DNA from: Negativicutes bacterium
GTDB taxonomy: Bacteria > Bacillota_C > Negativicutes > Sporomusales_B > JARLHX01
NCBI GenBank assembly: GCA_031292015.1
Contig: JARLHY010000001.1
Location: 1-50,706 of the forward strand
Reading direction: 5' to 3'
DNA length: 50,706 nt
The notes below the pieces were generated by a model. It searched no databases. It was not told where the DNA came from and saw only the letters and a list, made by a program, of their open reading frames with translations. A program made the position numbers and the translations under genes. Position 1 is the stretch's first letter. Each line of letters opens with the position of its first letter. Of this stretch, positions 25,594 through 34,020 are shown piece after piece.

Positions 25594-26840
25594 CTTGGTT
25601 ACTGATACCGATATTGTCGGCAACCTGTCTGCTTCTCACCGGTTGCTTCGGTCAAGGCCGGGAGCTGGACGAGACCGCTTTCATTCTTGCAATAGGCATT
25701 GACTTGGCTGAAGGCGGCGAAATCGAAGTAAGCTATCAGCTGAGCAGGCAAACCCCCAGCCCTCAGGAAAACGACGGCGGACAATCGTCGCCGGGCGGCA
25801 CTGAAATCATTACCATTAAGGCCCCGTCCCTCGGCGAAGCGCGCAACCTGCTTAATTCCGTGATCGCCCCCACCCCCAACATGGCCCACGCCAAAGTGCT
25901 GGTGGTGAGCGAAAAAGCGGCTCGGCATGGATTACAGGATATTATTGCTCCCATTGTGCGTTTTCGCGAGTACAGGGGGTCGATGTTCGTCGTGATATCC
26001 CGCGGCCCGGCCAAGGATTTTCTCAAAGTCAACAAGCCCCTGTTCGCCTTTAGCCCCGCCAAATATTATGAGGAGATGATGGGAACCTCCAGCGAAGCAA
26101 GTTACTATCCCCGGATCCTGCTCCATGAATTTTATCTCCTGATGAAGGATCACAGCGCCCAAGCATATGCTCCGTATGCGGCTGTAAATCCGTCAACAGG
26201 CGAAGGCGCCGGCGAGGCACCGGTACCGGAGGGAAAAACACGGGAATACCTGGCCGGTTCCCTGCCCCGCAGCGGCGGAAACGCCGTTGAATTTGCCGGT
26301 ACGGCCGTGTTCATGGGAGACAAAATGGTGGGGCTGCTCACCACGCAGGAAACGCGGGCCCTTGCAATACTGTCCGGAAAATTCACGCAAAGCTATCAGA
26401 TTGTCCGTGACCCGTTAATGCCGCAGATGAGCGTTAACGTCTATATTGGTCTGCAGGAAAAACCAAAGATTACTGCCACCCTCCAGGACGGCAGGCCGGT
26501 ATTTGATATTGATATCACGGTAGGTGGCGAAATAACGGCCGTTCCCAGCGGCATCAATTATGAAAAAGCTGAGTACCGAACCCTTTTGCAACAACAGATT
26601 TCCATCGTTTATGAGGAGGAAATCAACAAGTTTTTGCACAAGACCCAGGAATTGAACAGCGACGTGGCGGGATTAGGCTACCGTCTGCGACCTCGGTTCA
26701 GCATCATCGACGAATTTTACGACTACAATTGGAACACCCAATACCAGACCGCCATCATCCGGGTACATGTCAAAACCCTGTTGCAACGCAGCGGCCTGAT
26801 GCGAAAATCTTCCCCGATTGTCGGCGGCTCCAAGGAGTAG
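25578..26840 (+). CDS. Spore germination receptor lipoprotein subunit C (GerC family)
   Basis: A 420-aa lipoprotein. The N-terminus has a signal peptide ending in the lipobox LLTGC (Cys at residue 23). The mature protein starts FGQGRELDETAFILAIGID, the standard GerC opening, and continues with domains 1-3, including KVLVVSEKAARHGLQDIIAP and the C-terminal motif FHDEFYDYNW-like YDYNWNTQYQTAIIRVHVKT. It sits on the outer face of the spore inner membrane and is needed for receptor function. It overlaps gerB by 16 bp. Its last codons (CAAGGAGTAG) carry the ribosome-binding site for the small gene that follows. Confidence 0.93.
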   Translation: MRTPIAWLLIPILSATCLLLTGCFGQGRELDETAFILAIGIDLAEGGEIEVSYQLSRQTPSPQENDGGQSSPGGTEIITIKAPSLGEARNLLNSVIAPTPNMAHAKVLVVSEKAARHGLQDIIAPIVRFREYRGSMFVVISRGPAKDFLKVNKPLFAFSPAKYYEEMMGTSSEASYYPRILLHEFYLLMKDHSAQAYAPYAAVNPSTGEGAGEAPVPEGKTREYLAGSLPRSGGNAVEFAGTAVFMGDKMVGLLTTQETRALAILSGKFTQSYQIVRDPLMPQMSVNVYIGLQEKPKITATLQDGRPVFDIDITVGGEITAVPSGINYEKAEYRTLLQQQISIVYEEEINKFLHKTQELNSDVAGLGYRLRPRFSIIDEFYDYNWNTQYQTAIIRVHVKTLLQRSGLMRKSSPIVGGSKE

Positions 26841-26843
26841 ATA

Positions 26844-27005
26844 ATGAGCTATTTTTTTCTGGCCGCAACCTTGCTGGCCAGTATTTATACCTACACTTTC
26901 GCCCGGTGGCTGCATAAAAGCGGCAATATTGCCGGAGCCTGGGGCATGTACGCCTTGATTACTGTCTCCATCGCGGTTGCCGCCTACAGAATTGCGCTGA
27001 GGTAG
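26844..27005 (+). CDS. 53-aa two-helix membrane protein, probable germinant-receptor D subunit
   Basis: A small gene directly after gerC, with the RBS AAGGAG placed inside the gerC stop region and three bases between gerC and this ATG. The protein MSYFFLAATLLASIYTYTFA and onward has two hydrophobic segments (about residues 3-20 and 30-49) separated by RWLHKSGN, and a basic end (YRIALR). Small two-helix D proteins encoded in germinant-receptor operons are known in Bacillus species and modulate receptor function. This one matches them in size, topology and position. The sequence match to any specific D protein cannot be tested here. Confidence 0.78.
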   Translation: MSYFFLAATLLASIYTYTFARWLHKSGNIAGAWGMYALITVSIAVAAYRIALR

Positions 27006-27060
27006 CGGCGCTGGTCCGGAAACCCACGCGGTCCACCTCGGTCTGTACTTTTACAACCAT

Positions 27061-27102
27061 CAAAAAATCCGGTTATGACTGGGTACCAAGTCATAACCGG
27101 AT
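27061..27102 (-). terminator. Intrinsic terminator of the lacI-rbsK-rpiB-MFS operon
   Basis: A perfect 14-bp stem, ATCCGGTTATGACT (27067-27080) with AGTCATAACCGGAT (27089-27102), followed on the minus strand by a T run. It lies about 80 bases after the last MFS gene. It may also stop read-through from the ger operon. Confidence 0.85.
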
Positions 27103-27179
27103 AGGCTCCTACACCGCCGAAAGCAAACAGCGTCATGGAGAAATCTCAGACTAGTAATCGAAGAAGGTCCCTCTGCCGT

Positions 27180-28538
27180 CTAGATCGGCTCATCAATCAG
27201 CGAAAGCAGCAACAGGCCGGCGATACTGCAGCCGGCGAAGAACATGAACATGATGTCATAGGTTTTGTAGGTGTCCAGTATCCAGCCGGCGATCATCGGC
27301 GAAAAGAAGCCGCCGAGGTTTCCGCCGCTGTTGACGATGGAAATCGCCACCGGATAGGTTTCGACAGTGGTAAGCCCCATCGAATAAACCATGAAGTTCT
27401 GCCAGCCGATATTCAGCAAAAAGCCGGAGAAAAACAGGCCGGTGGTGACCGCGGTCACGGTGGTCGGCAGATAAATGATCACAAGCATGATGATCGCCAC
27501 CGTCAGGGCGGCAAACATCATGTTGGGCTTGCGCCGTCCCATCAGAATGTTGTCGGAGATCCAGCCGCCGCAGATCGCGCCAAGGACGCCGCCGATCCAG
27601 GGAGCAGCGGCAACAAAACCCATGGTTGTGAGGGGGAACTTTTTGGCGTTCACCAGATAGGAAGGCACCCAGGTCAGCATGCCGATAAACACCTGGGTCA
27701 TCATGAAATAGGCGAGAGTCACGGTCCAGATATTCCTTGATCCGAATACTTTGGTCTTGGTATCAAGGGTCGGGCATTTTTTCGCCCGGATAATCTTATC
27801 CAGCCAACCGAAGTCGCGAGCCGCCCTGACTCCGGGGGCTGCGGTTGTCGGAACCATCGGCGCCGGGATGGCGCTGTTGATGTATTCCATTTCCTGTTCA
27901 TTGCAATAAGGGCTCTCTTTAGGGTTGTTGTGAACAAAAAGATACCAGACGATAGCCATGATGATACCCGGAATAGCAAACCAGTAAAACACCGACCGCC
28001 AGCCGTGGTTGACCATGATCCATACCCCGATCGGCGGAACAAAAACAGGGGCAAACATGACCGATGCCGAAAAAAAGGCGGTGGCGAAAGACTGTTCCTT
28101 TTTCGGAAACCAGGTCTTCACCGTGGTGGCCATACCTACCGGTCCGGGCCCCTCGGCGACACCCAGCGCCAGACGCAGCCATTTTAATTGAACGGCACTG
28201 CCTGCCGACCCCATAAACCATGTCACCAGTGAAAATCCCAGGGCCGACACCGGAACCAGCGCCCGGCAGCCGAACCGGCTGTACCAGAATCCGGCCGGAA
28301 TCTGGGTTGTGGCGTAACCCAGGAAGAAGAAGCTGCTCAGCGCGCCCAGCTCCAGGTTGGACAAATCAAACTCCGTCTTGAGAACAGGGAGCACGATGCC
28401 GATGTTGCTGCGGTCAGCGAAGTTGATGGTATATGTTACAAATAATATAGCTAAAACGATCCACCGATAGTTGGACATCTTTTGTACAGCGGTTTGAACG
28501 ACGTTGTGAGGCGAATTAGAAGTCGTGTTTGTTGACAT
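27180..28538 (-). CDS. MFS transporter, ACS (anion:cation symporter) family
   Basis: A 452-aa transporter with 12 helices and the ACS-type signature NFADRSNIGIVLPVLKTEFDLSN near residues 40-60. Proteins of this group import organic anions such as hexuronates, glucarate, tartrate or phthalate. The ATG at 28538 is chosen because GGAGGT lies six bases before it; the ATG two codons upstream directly abuts the RBS. It is the last gene of the minus-strand lacI-rbsK-rpiB-MFS-MFS cluster, with 85 bp to the preceding MFS gene. The substrate is probably the sugar or sugar acid that feeds the ribokinase and RpiB (inference). Confidence 0.88.
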   Translation of the reverse strand: MSTNTTSNSPHNVVQTAVQKMSNYRWIVLAILFVTYTINFADRSNIGIVLPVLKTEFDLSNLELGALSSFFFLGYATTQIPAGFWYSRFGCRALVPVSALGFSLVTWFMGSAGSAVQLKWLRLALGVAEGPGPVGMATTVKTWFPKKEQSFATAFFSASVMFAPVFVPPIGVWIMVNHGWRSVFYWFAIPGIIMAIVWYLFVHNNPKESPYCNEQEMEYINSAIPAPMVPTTAAPGVRAARDFGWLDKIIRAKKCPTLDTKTKVFGSRNIWTVTLAYFMMTQVFIGMLTWVPSYLVNAKKFPLTTMGFVAAAPWIGGVLGAICGGWISDNILMGRRKPNMMFAALTVAIIMLVIIYLPTTVTAVTTGLFFSGFLLNIGWQNFMVYSMGLTTVETYPVAISIVNSGGNLGGFFSPMIAGWILDTYKTYDIMFMFFAGCSIAGLLLLSLIDEPI

Positions 28539-28623
28539 TCCCATACCTCCATTTTATCGTTTGGAACTTTAAGCCGACCGGTTTGTCGATGGTGCCCTGC
28601 CTTGCGAAAGGGAAACAACTCAT

Positions 28624-29895
28624 CTAACCGGCGGCCGACTGCCTGGCGGCGTTCCCGGTCCGGTTGCGCAACTGGGTGGCAAATAATCCGGCAATCACTA
28701 AAAAGATGATCAGGGCTCCCTCGCCCACCAGGAAATTACCGGTTGTCTCAATAAGATAGCCCACCAACAGCGGGCCGAAAAAACCGCCGAGATTACCGAT
28801 GGCGTTGATGGTTCCCATGGCGACAGCCAGAACGTCTTCGGCGACGTAAGCGCTGAGGGCGGCCCAGTAAACCGCGTAGCAATACATGAAGCCCAGACAG
28901 ATGCTGAGCGATCCCAGCGCAAGAATCGGATTTTCCTTGCCGGAGAACACCGAAATGGTCAGAAACAACGCCCCGGCCAGAATAGGAATGGCGATATGCC
29001 ATTTGTAGTCCCCGGTCTTATCGGAATGGGTGGAATTGATGATCGACCCGATCGCCGCCAACGCCCAGGGGATAGCCGCCAGCCAGCCCACCGACATCAT
29101 TGAACCGCCTGATATGGCTTTAATCAGGTTGGGAAGCCACAGTCCGTAGCCATAAAAGCCGACCTGGAGGAAGCAGAACAGTACCAGCAGCAAAATGACA
29201 TTACGGTTCTTCAGCACATGTTTGAGACTCGGAGTCTGCTTTTTGATCTCCTGTTGCTCTGCCGCGATGGTAGTGATCAGATATTCCCGTTCTTCCTTGC
29301 TGATCCATTTTGCCTTGGTGGGATCATCGTCAATCGCAAACCACCAGATGGCCGCCCAAATGAGCGGCGGCAGGCCTTCCAGGATGAACATCATTCGCCA
29401 GTCGTAATAGGTCAGTATCCAGCCGGATATCGGCGCAGTAACGATTGAGGCCACAGGAATGCAGAGATACCAGTAACCGTTGGCCCGCGCCCGCTCGTTC
29501 AGCGGAAACCACTTGGTCAGCAGAATCATGGTGGCCGGCGACACCCCTCCTTCGAAAACCCCCAGCAGGAAGCGGACAATCAGCAGCTGGGTGTAATTTT
29601 GCACAAACCCGGTCGCCACACTGCAGATGCCCCACAGGACAAGCACCACGGTAATAAATTTTTTGGCGCTCCAGCGCTGGGCCCACAAAGCTCCCGGCAC
29701 CTGCAGCAGCAGATAACCGAAAAAGAAAATCCCTCCAGCGAAACCGGCGGCTGTTGCGCCAACGCCCAGGTCGTGCTGAATGCCAAAAAAACCGAAGGCA
29801 ATGTTATTGCGATCCATAAAGGCTATCGTGTACATCAAAAATGCCGCCGGGATGATTCTAACCCACCGCTGTGCCGGAATCACCTGGGTATTCAT
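28624..29895 (-). CDS. MFS transporter, ACS (anion:cation symporter) family
   Basis: A 423-aa transporter from the same family as the next gene but clearly different in sequence. It begins MNTQVIPAQRWVRIIPAAFLMY, with AFMDRNNIAFGFFGIQHDLGVG in the first-helix region and VRFLLGVFEGGVSPATMIL near helix 4, both standard for ACS carriers. The ATG at 29895 has GGAGG eight bases upstream; a longer start is less well placed. It lies about 36 bp after rpiB. Two ACS carriers in tandem may transport two related substrates or form a paired system. Confidence 0.88.
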   Translation of the reverse strand: MNTQVIPAQRWVRIIPAAFLMYTIAFMDRNNIAFGFFGIQHDLGVGATAAGFAGGIFFFGYLLLQVPGALWAQRWSAKKFITVVLVLWGICSVATGFVQNYTQLLIVRFLLGVFEGGVSPATMILLTKWFPLNERARANGYWYLCIPVASIVTAPISGWILTYYDWRMMFILEGLPPLIWAAIWWFAIDDDPTKAKWISKEEREYLITTIAAEQQEIKKQTPSLKHVLKNRNVILLLVLFCFLQVGFYGYGLWLPNLIKAISGGSMMSVGWLAAIPWALAAIGSIINSTHSDKTGDYKWHIAIPILAGALFLTISVFSGKENPILALGSLSICLGFMYCYAVYWAALSAYVAEDVLAVAMGTINAIGNLGGFFGPLLVGYLIETTGNFLVGEGALIIFLVIAGLFATQLRNRTGNAARQSAAG

Positions 29896-29931
29896 TCTTT
29901 CTCCCTCCTTATCCGGCAACTTCCCGGGCCA

Positions 29932-30393
29932 TTAGGCCCGTTTGCCGCAAAACTCCTGTTCCATTTCTTTCAGTTTTGCCACCCTCCGGCGGCAGTCCTC
30001 GTCTGTACTGAACACGGCTGCCAAATAACGCTCGACAAGATCGACCACCAGCCACGGGCCGACGATCTTCGCGCCGATGCATATCACGTTGACATCATCA
30101 TGCTCGATGCACTGATGGGCTATATGCACATCGTGGCAAATCGAGGCGCGGATGCCGGGAATTTTGTTGGCCGCGATACTTGCGCCGACGCCGGTGCCGC
30201 AAACCAGAATCGCCCGGTCGGCCTTGTCTTCCAGCACCGCGTTACAGACCTTCCGGCTGACGTCCGGAAAATCCACCGGCGTCAAATCAAAGCAGCCAAA
30301 ATCGGTCACTTCATGGCCAAGATTTTTAACCACATTGATCACTGTTTCCTTCATAGGAAAGCCCGCATGGTCACCACCGACGGCTATTCTCAT
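29932..30393 (-). CDS. rpiB: RpiB/LacA/LacB family sugar-phosphate isomerase
   Basis: A 153-aa cytosolic isomerase that interconverts aldose and ketose phosphates: ribose 5-phosphate/ribulose 5-phosphate in RpiB, or related allose or galactose phosphates in relatives. It starts MRIAVGGDHAGFPMKE, with catalytic Cys65 in ILVCGTGVGASIAANK and the conserved CHDVHIAHQ. The ATG at 30393 has GGAG eight bases upstream; a GTG three codons earlier overlaps the RBS. The neighbouring ribokinase supplies its substrate, so the pair would channel ribose or a similar pentose into the pentose-phosphate pathway. Confidence 0.9.
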   Translation of the reverse strand: MRIAVGGDHAGFPMKETVINVVKNLGHEVTDFGCFDLTPVDFPDVSRKVCNAVLEDKADRAILVCGTGVGASIAANKIPGIRASICHDVHIAHQCIEHDDVNVICIGAKIVGPWLVVDLVERYLAAVFSTDEDCRRRVAKLKEMEQEFCGKRA

Positions 30394-30482
30394 CCCAATC
30401 ACTCCTCGCTTTTTTTAGAATCATTGAATTATCCGTGACCGCTCCCCGGCTCAGGGGCATCACCTCCCGGGCGTTTCTTTTT

Positions 30483-31406
30483 TTACTTTACATGGCTCTG
30501 CTCAGGCAATTCGTGCCGCCATGGCAATGAGGGCTGGGCACCGGGCCTGGTGACGGAAATGGACGCCACCATTGCGGCAAAACGCATACATTCCTCCAGC
30601 GAACGCTTTTCGGTCAATCCTGTCGCCAGTGCGCCGATATAAGCGTCACCGGCCGCTGTCGTATCGACAACCGGAACACACCGGGAGGGAATATGCCACT
30701 GTCCGGCCGGGGTGCAGCCCACCGCCCCTTTCTCTCCCAGCGTGACAATGACTGTTTGCACTCCCTGGCCGAGAAATTTTCCGGCGGCCTTTGAGGCATC
30801 CTCCACGGTATTCACCGGCATAGCGGCAAGAATGCTTGCTTCGGTTTCATTAGGGACAAGGATATCGATCAGCTCCAGCGTCGCCGGCGACAGTTCCCTT
30901 GCCGGCGCCGGGTTCACGATCACCTTCCAGCCTTTCGCCGCTGCCGCTCTGACGGCATGATCAACAGTGGCGGCCGGAATTTCATGCTGAACAAGCAGGA
31001 CTCCGGCAGTGCCAATATCGGCCAAGGCTTTGTCGATATCCTGGACGGCGCAGCAATCGTTGGCTCCCGGAGCGACGATAATCGTATTCGCTCCCGCCCG
31101 GTCCACCGTAATCAAGGCAACCCCGGTCGGTTCGGGCACCTGCCGCACAAAAGTCACATCAACCAAATTGTCGGCCAGGCTTTTCAGCAGTATGCCGGCA
31201 TGCTCGTCCCGGCCAACGCAGCCGGCCATATAAACCTTGGCTCCGAGCCGGGCTGCAGCAACAGCCTGATTGGCTCCTTTGCCCCCCGGATAAGTGGCGA
31301 ACTGCCGTCCCAATATTGTTTCCCCTGCCGCCGGAAACCGGTCCACATTCACCACCAGATCAATGTTGAGACTGCCGACAACCAGAACCGGCGTGCTTTC
31401 TTTCAT
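30483..31406 (-). CDS. rbsK: Ribokinase (PfkB family)
   Basis: A 307-aa sugar kinase that phosphorylates ribose, or a close analogue, with ATP. Visible are the N-terminal VVGSLNIDLVVNVDRFP, the PfkB signature GGKGANQAVAAARLG near 42-56, the metal-site NETEAS and the C-terminal anion hole DTTAAGDAYIGAL. Typical ribokinases have DTTAAGDTFNGA at this place, so the two changes may hint at another substrate. The ATG at 31406 overlaps the lacI stop (TGATG), giving coupled translation. There is no rbsD and no ribose ABC transporter nearby; the MFS genes downstream presumably replace them. Confidence 0.9.
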   Translation of the reverse strand: MKESTPVLVVGSLNIDLVVNVDRFPAAGETILGRQFATYPGGKGANQAVAAARLGAKVYMAGCVGRDEHAGILLKSLADNLVDVTFVRQVPEPTGVALITVDRAGANTIIVAPGANDCCAVQDIDKALADIGTAGVLLVQHEIPAATVDHAVRAAAAKGWKVIVNPAPARELSPATLELIDILVPNETEASILAAMPVNTVEDASKAAGKFLGQGVQTVIVTLGEKGAVGCTPAGQWHIPSRCVPVVDTTAAGDAYIGALATGLTEKRSLEECMRFAAMVASISVTRPGAQPSLPWRHELPEQSHVK

Positions 31407-32434
31407 CAATGCCCTTCACCTCTAGACGATGATTCACGAATCACCAATTGTGGCTCAAATACTTGCATCTTTGCTGCATCCTGAGGCGAATTCAGGTTCT
31501 CGATCAGCATCTGGACCGCGGCCTGCCCCATAGCGTAGACGGGCTGCCGGATAGTGGTCAGGCTGGGCTTATACCATACAGCCGGAAGAATATCGTCATA
31601 GCCGACCACCGCCACATCATCAGGCACTGCGCGGCCGGTCTTATGAAGATAATCGATTACGCCGATCGCCATCACGTCATTCGTGGCAAACACAGCGTCG
31701 AACGCAGTCCCGCTTTCCACCAGCGCCCTGGCCGCCTGACCACCGCCGGCAAAAGTAAAATCCCCACTGAAAAGCAGACTTTTCCGGAAATTAACCCCAT
31801 AGTTCATGAGAGCATCCTGATATCCCGTCAACCGGTCTTCACTCGTAGGCAGCTTCGGCGGACCGCCGATGAAGGCGATTCGCCGCCGATCCGTTTTGAG
31901 CAGATGCTCTGCCGCCAGAAACGCCCCCAGGCGGTTGTCGGCGGTTACCGTATTGAGCTTGGCCAGAGGCAGTCGGCGGTCCAGAATGACGATAGGTATC
32001 ATGAGCGCCGTCAACATGTTTAATATTTTGTTGCCGGACCCGCCGGTGAACAAAATCCCGTCGGTCTGTTTGCCTGCCAGCAGGCGGATGTACTTCTCTT
32101 CAAGCTGCTGCCGGCCGTCGGTGTTGCACAGGATTACCGAGTAGCCGTGCTGCCTGGCGGCATCCTCCACCCCGCGGACAAGGGCGGGGAAAAACGGATT
32201 TTCAATATCCGGAATAACCAGCCCGATGCTGAGGGATTCCCGCACCTTTAAGGCCCGGGCCAGCGAATTGGGCTGATAGTGGAGTTTCTTGACCGCGCTG
32301 TTCACCCTTTCGGCCAGTTCCGGCGAAACCACATCCTGACCGTTTATGATCCGCGACACTGTGGCGATGGAAACCCCGGCCTCCGCGGCTACTTCTTTAA
32401 TTGTGATGTTATTGCCATCTTTACTTTTTTTCAG
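31406..32434 (-). CDS. LacI-family transcriptional regulator with an apparent CTG start
   Basis: 342 aa. The first available ATG-like start (32359) would delete the DNA-binding helix-turn-helix. In the same frame, TIKEVAAEAGVSIATVSRIIN, the complete LacI-family HTH, is encoded upstream. The frame from CTG at 32434 reads KKSKDGNNITIKEV, a normal N-terminal length, with GGGAG nine bases before it, and no ATG, GTG or TTG is available. The C-terminal part is a periplasmic-binding-protein-like ligand domain (SIGLVIPDIENPFFPALVRG). It probably senses the sugar used by the adjacent kinase and represses this operon. Two perfect palindromes upstream are likely its operators. Confidence 0.8.
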   Translation of the reverse strand: MKKSKDGNNITIKEVAAEAGVSIATVSRIINGQDVVSPELAERVNSAVKKLHYQPNSLARALKVRESLSIGLVIPDIENPFFPALVRGVEDAARQHGYSVILCNTDGRQQLEEKYIRLLAGKQTDGILFTGGSGNKILNMLTALMIPIVILDRRLPLAKLNTVTADNRLGAFLAAEHLLKTDRRRIAFIGGPPKLPTSEDRLTGYQDALMNYGVNFRKSLLFSGDFTFAGGGQAARALVESGTAFDAVFATNDVMAIGVIDYLHKTGRAVPDDVAVVGYDDILPAVWYKPSLTTIRQPVYAMGQAAVQMLIENLNSPQDAAKMQVFEPQLVIRESSSRGEGH

Positions 32435-32467
32435 GATCCTTCGCTCCCTTATGTCTGCATGATTTTC

Positions 32468-32481
32468 TGTAAACGTTTACA
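32468..32481. promoter_or_regulatory. LacI/CcpA-type operator 1
   Basis: TGTAAACGTTTACA, a perfect 14-bp palindrome, which also fits the cre consensus TGWNANCGNTNWCA. It lies 34 bases upstream of the CTG start of the lacI gene, so either LacI autoregulation or CcpA catabolite control is possible. Confidence 0.8.
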
Positions 32482-32495
32482 AAAACAAAAGTACT

Positions 32496-32509
32496 TGTAA
32501 ACGTTTACA
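32496..32509. promoter_or_regulatory. LacI/CcpA-type operator 2
   Basis: An identical TGTAAACGTTTACA, 28 bp (centre to centre) from operator 1, a spacing of just under three helical turns. Two identical perfect operators favour binding by the cognate LacI regulator over an isolated cre site. Confidence 0.8.
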
Positions 32510-32656
32510 GGCATCTTGTAAAAATATATTCAACATTCATTTGGCGAATCCTGCTAGTCTTTCGGAAAAATTTCCCCTGAGGCGTCGCCCGGCTCTTTCA
32601 AAGAAAAAAATCCCTGCTGCCTACTATAAGAAAACGAATTCTCCGGATATCTTCTG

Positions 32657-33913
32657 CTAGCGGCACCATTCCAGAATAGTACACGCCAGTACTTTCGTGC
32701 TCTGCATCAGGTCCTCGACATCAACCCATTCGTTGTTGGCGTGCATCTGTTCGGTTCTGCCCGGTCCGAAAATCACGGTCGGCGTTTCCCCGTACCGGTT
32801 CATAAACCGGATGTCCGCCGCCCCCTCCCGGCCGCTGATAACCGGCTCATTCCCCAGAACTTCGGCATACTTCCGGCAGAGGGTCTGCACGATAGGGCTA
32901 TTGACCGGAATTTCCGAAGGTTCGGCAAAGTATCCGGTATAAACGACTTCCGGCGGATTTTCTTTCAGCCAAGGATCGGCAGCCGCCTTTCGCTGGATAA
33001 ATTCAATGAACTGGGCCTTTACCACGTCCGAATCCTCCCCCGGCACCGTCGCCAGAGAACCTTTCAGCAGGCAGCTGTCAGGAAAGGCACTGTGATAGGA
33101 GCCGCTCTCAAAGACTCCCACCATGCAGGGAATGGCACCGCGAATGTCCGGATAGAGAGGATGGCTGATATGTTCAACCCTGAATCGCTCAAAATCGGCG
33201 ACTGCCTGGGTAACCAACCAACCTTTTTCGATGGCGTTGACGCCTTCCCAGCGACGCTGGATACCCGCAGCTTTGCCCCGGACCTTGATTTCGAACCAAA
33301 TGCGCCCGATGGAGCCTGGCTGGACCCGCATACCGGAAGTCTCGCAGCAGATTCCTCCATCAGCCTTGTATCCTCTCAGCACACAGGCCAGGGTCCCGTT
33401 GCCGGAAAGCTCCTCATCCACGGTGTATTCCAGGATGATATCGCCCCGCAGGCGGAGGCCGGCTTCCCGGACCGCTTTCACCGCCATCGTCATCGCCGCC
33501 AGGCCGGATTTCATGTCAGAAGCCCCTCGCCCATACAACCTGCCGTCAGCCATATCGCCGGACCAGCAGCCGTACCGCCAGCTTTCCGGCGCCCCGGCCG
33601 GGATTACATCCACATGGCCGTTAAACAGCAGTGACCGTCCTCCGCCTGTCCCCTTCAGCACTCCCACCACATTAGGCCGCCCCTCATAGCCCCGGGCCAC
33701 CGCCACAAAAGCGGGGTGCTTTTTTAGTGCAGCCATATCCGGCTCGAATACGTCCACAGCCAGGCCTATTTGCTCCAGTTGTTCGGCGATGAACCGCTGG
33801 ATCGGCCCTTCGTCCCCTGTGACGCTGGGTATCCGGAGCAAATCCCGGAGGAAGCCAATGATCATTGTCCGGTTTTGCTCAATCCACCGATTTACCTGTT
33901 CCTGATGATTCAT
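32657..33913 (-). CDS. M20 family metallohydrolase (ArgE/DapE type)
   Basis: A 418-aa cytosolic zinc hydrolase that cleaves amide bonds of N-acyl amino acids or small peptides. Metal-binding and catalytic features are present: FNGHVDVIP near 97, GRGASDMKSG near 133 and the catalytic Glu pair in VDEELSGNG near 169. A dimerisation domain interrupts the catalytic one, and near the C-terminus HANNEWV supplies the last ligand His. The ATG at 33913 has a modest GGGGAAG site. It lies just downstream of the YgeY-like hydrolase and upstream of lacI. The substrate is not determined; an N-acyl derivative taken up with the local transporters is possible. Confidence 0.85.
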   Translation of the reverse strand: MNHQEQVNRWIEQNRTMIIGFLRDLLRIPSVTGDEGPIQRFIAEQLEQIGLAVDVFEPDMAALKKHPAFVAVARGYEGRPNVVGVLKGTGGGRSLLFNGHVDVIPAGAPESWRYGCWSGDMADGRLYGRGASDMKSGLAAMTMAVKAVREAGLRLRGDIILEYTVDEELSGNGTLACVLRGYKADGGICCETSGMRVQPGSIGRIWFEIKVRGKAAGIQRRWEGVNAIEKGWLVTQAVADFERFRVEHISHPLYPDIRGAIPCMVGVFESGSYHSAFPDSCLLKGSLATVPGEDSDVVKAQFIEFIQRKAAADPWLKENPPEVVYTGYFAEPSEIPVNSPIVQTLCRKYAEVLGNEPVISGREGAADIRFMNRYGETPTVIFGPGRTEQMHANNEWVDVEDLMQSTKVLACTILEWCR

Positions 33914-34020
33914 AAGCAGCTTCCCCGTCCTTTATCAGGTGACATGATGCGTGCCACCGCCCTTAATCGCTATGTCCTCCGGCAAAAATATCGCCGGCCC
34001 GGCGCTCCAGGTCACACCGT

